A stretch of DNA of 60,000 bases from Adiantum capillus-veneris (lineage: Eukaryota > Streptophyta > Polypodiopsida > Polypodiales > Pteridaceae): contig CM043959.1 in the NCBI GenBank assembly GCA_014529385.2, positions 3,193,358-3,253,357 of the forward strand. Reading direction: 5' to 3'. Within the stretch, counting starts at the first letter, position 1, and every line of letters begins with the position of its first letter. Shown here one piece after another: positions 56,080-60,000 of this stretch. The translations under genes and the position numbers were made by a program. Under the pieces are notes generated by a model. That model was not told the origin of the DNA. It worked only from the letters and a program-made list of their open reading frames with translations, and searched no databases.

Positions 56080-56650
56080 AAAACACCATTACACACACTT
56101 GTGAAAAATGATTAAGACATGTGTAGACACAACAGAACTTACTCAAAACGTAAGCATGCAAATAGGAACATTGCACACAATTCAAAACTCATACTCATCT
56201 ACCAAGATTATTAAATGTGAAAAAAACTATTTGAAAGAACTCATGACATGATTAGGAGTTGAGAATCCAAAAATGAGCGATTGGTACTCTAATAAAAAAT
56301 GATGAAAACTAATCTTCTCCATAAATAAAATGGAAACTAAGTGAGACAATATTGATGAAAACAATAAAGATTACTTTAATTCAAGAGTTCACAAGAGCAT
56401 AGAAAGCCAAAGAACCTCAAGACAATCTCTATACAGAAGACTCTAGATCTAGCCTTCCAACAATGAGCTTAAATCTAAGGCTAGGCCATCCTTCTAAGAA
56501 TGCATAACTCTACAGAAGAAACTTCTTTTAAAAGCATGCACTCCAACCTCTTAAACATTATCCATAAATTATGTTTATCTTACCATAACATATATAGTTT
56601 GGAACTCCTGATGAGTCCCCAAGCATTCCAAATTGATGGCAAAAATTAGT
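56080..56650. other. possible decayed LTR related to 58760-59578
   Basis: Shared words include AGCTTAAATCTAAGGCTAGGCC versus AGCTCAAGTCTAGGCC, and TTTGGAACTCCTGATGAGTC versus TTTGGAACTCCAAGTGAGCC. There are no clear ends. Confidence 0.3.
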
Positions 56651-56679
56651 AGCTATCATCTTTCTTGGTTACTTTGCCA

Positions 56680-58640
56680 TAAGAGACCCAATTATTATAG
56701 TTTGGTAGTTGTTTCCATTCTTTATAACCCTTCCTTTATGTTATGGCTTGACCCAATTAGTACTCCAATCATAAGGCACACCATGTTGAAGTGCAAGGTT
56801 GAACATATCACACATCCACTCATGTGTAAAATCTCTTGTCCATTTGATCATCTCTAGATTTATACCTTGAAGATCTCTTCCTTTGTGAGTGGCCAACTTT
56901 TCAAGCCCACCGCATACATCCTCAATAGTAAAAAACGAGGGCATACATGGCAGTGAACCATAAAATGACATTTTTCCAACATTTGGTTGCTCATATAGTT
57001 GCCCTCAATGTGTGTACATATTCACAAGACTCAAGTTACCAAAATTCTCAACTCGCTTGTCCCTCAAGTGCCTGCAAAATCTTCCACATGCACGTGGCTT
57101 TTCTTGGACTTGAAAAAGTTGTTGCTTTACTTTCCATCTTCTTCTCTTCTTTTGAATCAATGCCTTGTATGTATGCAAATGACTTTGATAAATGTATTAG
57201 TCTATAGTTGCATCAAGATTTATCAAGGACTTTCGAGCATCTTGACATTCTTTATCAAACCACCTTTTGCATGATCTATCTTTGTTGATACCATGGAGAT
57301 GATGCTTTATGGCAAAGCATTCTTCGGCACAAGAACAAATAAATTTCTTGAAAGCTTCCCAATTAGTTTCCAATGGTGCGTCATATTGAAGCTTTGTCAT
57401 CCATAACTTTTGCTCAACCATTTCAATATACATTAGTGCCTGTTTGAAATCCATACAAAGTGATAACTTCTCTTTGATTTTAGCCGAGATTATCAAGCTT
57501 AGATCCTTCTCCACATGCAAGGTCAATCTATAAGGTTTGGTGGTCTGATTTTGGGGTCCACTGACTAAATATAAAACTCTTTATGCGATACATGATGGCT
57601 TCGGAGAGTAGCATATAGTCAATCACACTATCCACATTATGTTTTCTACATGTAAATCCATTGGTTCCACTCCACAAAGAAACACCATTGGCAATGAGTA
57701 TACCAATGCTATTACACACGTGTAAAAGTAACTTTCCATAGTGATCCGGCTCTTTCTCACTACGATCATACAAGTGAACCTCCTCCATCTCCCTTGAAAT
57801 GTATGGCATATCAAATTATTGAGTATCATGTTGAATTGATTTTGTGTGAGTATTCATATCCCCAAATACAATAGCATCACCTTCGTCTTTGAAATAAGCA
57901 ATGTCCTCTTCTAAAACAAAAAATGGTTGATCTTTATCCATGTTAGCATAAAAGGGGGAATCATGATGAGGAATGTAGCAACTGGCTACAAAAATGGGTG
58001 CTCTTTTTGGTGTCATAATTTTTAGCCATACATAACGTTTGTACTTTTCATCATTCACAATTGATACAAAATCTTTCAATCCTTTCTTAGCCATACATTC
58101 TACCCCTCCTTGCCATCTTTGCTCCTTCTTTGACCACGTCAATGAATATACATTGTAATCCTCCAAGTTGTTAATCCTTTGTGTATCATGCTCCCAAGTT
58201 TCAACAAGGAGTACAACATTGGCTTTGCTTGTTAGTTCATCAATGCCAACACCCGCATTCCATGGGTATCCATTGCAATTCCAGAAGCATATTTTCAATT
58301 GTAACTCGGCCTCATAGGTGGTGCATCCCTATTTGCTTGAGGGACTTGCCTCCTCCTTGGACACATTTTCTTCATGAGAGATCTCCTTGTTTTTCATATT
58401 CTTTTCCTCATATGCCTTGCAATGCATATTTTGTTGCTTAATAGTGCGATCTTCACATACAAAGCGTTTTGTATCCTCAAATAGATCCAACTATTATCAA
58501 GGATAATCTTTTGATCGGTCTCATCCGGCATGGTACATATGGCCGTTCTCTCGAGCGAGGAGCTCCTTGCTCACCCACTCTATGTACTCCATAGACCATA
58601 ACTTCGGACTTGCCAAAGTGGGTGTAGGGAGGCATTGTAG
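56680..58640 (-). pseudogene. LINE type 3: endonuclease plus RT start (minus copy)
   Basis: Inverted relative of 46155-48800 and better preserved. The frame 58298-57816 reads through the endonuclease: FWNCNGYPWNAGVGIDEL, LLVETWEHDTQRI, SCYIPHHDSPF and VFGDMNTHTK (57866-57837). It then breaks at a stop in HDTQ. DYMLLSEAIMYRI and SDHQTL follow at 57620-57530, and RT-start text (LQGINLEMIKWTRDFTHEWM) at 56870-56810. It lacks the PFFELEK duplication of the other copy. It ends at about 56680, before the RT core, so it is truncated at the 3' end, unlike a normal 5'-truncated LINE. Confidence 0.8.
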
Positions 58641-58759
58641 CACGACCTAATCGCAACCCACAGAAAATTATCAAATCCGTGGATTGGCAACCCGGCTAGG
58701 GCATGGAAGCACGAGCATCGGATGAATAGGAATAGAGGATTCAAGAGATCAACTCTCCA

Positions 58760-59578
58760 ATGCAAGTAGAGATTAGCCATTGCAAGACTAACTCTAGACC
58801 TACTCTAATCACTAATCAATCAATCTCCTACACACATCAAGCCCACCGAAGTCCGACTTGCCATAGACTAGAAACCCCAAGCACACTAATGATAAGCACA
58901 CACTAATTACCACACGTCAATTAAGGCACTTCATCAATAGCTTACACACACGAGGTGAATGGTGCTAGAGCTTCATAAAACTTATCTACACACACAAGCA
59001 AAGAATAGGGCACACACACAAATTAGAAGATTAAGCCCCAACTTCATCACTCTAATTTGTGATGCTAAATATCACAAATCAATTGCTCATAGAGAGATAA
59101 GAGTGGTTACTAGCAAGAAGTACATACATCTCTCAAATCTAGAATAATGAAAGTGTAATACTACTCCATGACAAGATGAAATGTAGAGAAGAAGAGACTA
59201 AGGAGAAAATAATAATTAGATTAATCAAGAATAGCTTACACTAATTACAATGGTTAGCACTAGCCTCTCAAGCATAGACATTAAGCTCAAGTCTAGGCCA
59301 AAGAGTGAACACTCTAGAGAGAGGGAGCTCTCAAAAGTGGATCCTCAAGAGTGGATACTCAAGAATGAAGCCTCCTTACACAAAGGCTTCCTTTTAAGGG
59401 ATTTCACCACTTTCCCTTCTACTATGGGTTTAAGCTTGAGCCTTCAACTACCATATACAACTTTGGAACTCCAAGTGAGCCCAAGACTTATACAAAGTGA
59501 GTGGAAATATTATGCACAACCATAGATATCTCCCGCTTGATGCACATTCGGTGTAGCCTGTGTTAGCCGCTGCTAACA
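58760..59578 (-). mobile_element. probable LTR with adjoining polypurine tract
   Basis: On the minus strand GGAAGGGGGGAA (59590-59579) precedes TGTTAGCAGCGGCTAACACA at 59578. That is the layout of a polypurine tract followed by an LTR start. Downstream (leftward) text is AT-rich, with GAGTGTTCACTCTTTGG-type leader sequence. No partner LTR or primer site is inside the window, and the left end is a guess. Confidence 0.45.
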
Positions 59579-59734
59579 TTCCCCCCTTCCTAATTTGGCG
59601 CACTTCCTCGTGTGCTGGTGAAGCAAGACACGGTGACATGGTAGAAAGCAAGTCCATGGAAGAAATGTTAAGCTACAAAATAGAAGAACAAGTAATGAGC
59701 ATCAAAGGCCACAATCACAAGGCTGATTGAAAAG

Positions 59735-59775
59735 TTTTTTTTTTTTTGCTTGTTTGTTTGTTTGTTTTTTTTTCA
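59735..59775 (-). other. poly-T and TTTG run, possible LINE poly(A) end
   Basis: Thirteen T, then GCTTGTTTGTTTGTTTG and nine T. Read on the minus strand this could be the poly(A) tail of a LINE entering from beyond 60000. The bases to its right (59776-60000) show no recognisable protein. Confidence 0.35.
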
Positions 59776-60000
59776 TTCATTGAAAAAATTAAAGTACAAT
59801 CACAAGGCTACCACCCCAAGGCAAGTCTAGGTGCGACTCTGGGCTCCTTGAACCCTCAAGAAGTTGTTCCAAAAGCCTACTAGCCTACCAAGGCGACGAC
59901 TAACCCGTATCAACCTAGGGCATCGGTTTAGGACCTTGACCAAGTGAGCCAAGGTGATTCCCCTCGCCTGCCAAGTGTCAATAAGGCGCTAGGCCTCACA

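Noticed and set aside
1-60000. Bacterial-type operons, phage or defence systems
   Set aside because: There are no tightly packed open reading frames or ribosome-binding sites. Introns, LTRs and LINEs point to a plant nuclear genome.

Overview
This window looks like repeat-dense nuclear DNA of a land plant. The evidence is spliced exon fragments with GT/AG borders, plant-type LINEs with a reverse-transcriptase zinc-binding domain, Ty1/copia and Ty3/gypsy LTR elements with initiator-Met primer sites (TGGTATCAGAGC), and long GA/CT and CA microsatellites. A fern or another large-genome seed-free plant is my guess; the sequence alone does not prove it. I see no organelle, bacterial or viral gene clusters and no intact transposon gene: every long coding region carries stops, frameshifts or truncations. 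|| Layout. 1-2760: tail of a minus-strand LTR element, then a 5'-truncated LINE. 3134-4678: the best host-gene candidate, six phase-compatible exons of a minus-strand PPR/TPR-like gene with one in-frame stop. 5215-7345: two head-to-head LTRs and the remains of a non-autonomous LTR element. 7346-10880: low-information DNA with degenerate tandem repeats. 10880-11807: a gypsy gag fragment. 11991-18185: a near full-length but dead LINE (minus) bounded by a perfect 16-bp target-site duplication. 19534-21560: a second, unrelated LINE (minus). 21567-26832: a non-autonomous LTR element (21949-24850, duplication ATAAC) inserted into an oppositely oriented copy of its own family. 27361-30391: an LTR with a copia gag-protease-integrase remnant. 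30594-36780: a patchwork of LTRs and a LINE piece, including a solo LTR (32447-33686) with duplication TGGCT. 37077-43260: a gypsy element whose gag-protease and RT parts are split by a solo LTR (40713-42288, duplication ATCTT). 43624-44893: two phase-0 exons at the start of a second possible host gene. 46155-48800 and 56680-58640: inverted copies of a third LINE. 50260-51970: a decayed unidentified gene. The rest is microsatellite-rich spacer, with an LTR edge near 59578. || How it fits together. Three clean target-site duplications order the events: an LTR element jumped into its own family, a solo LTR sits in a LINE, and another sits in a gypsy pol gene. LTRs that otherwise differ share a conserved downstream block (AATAAA-like signal, then GAAATACCGAAAGGGGCGCC, then GGGGCCAA). 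Several also carry about 46-bp modules with TGACGTGGCA. Together these suggest a related group of copia-like and non-autonomous elements using common LTR control signals.
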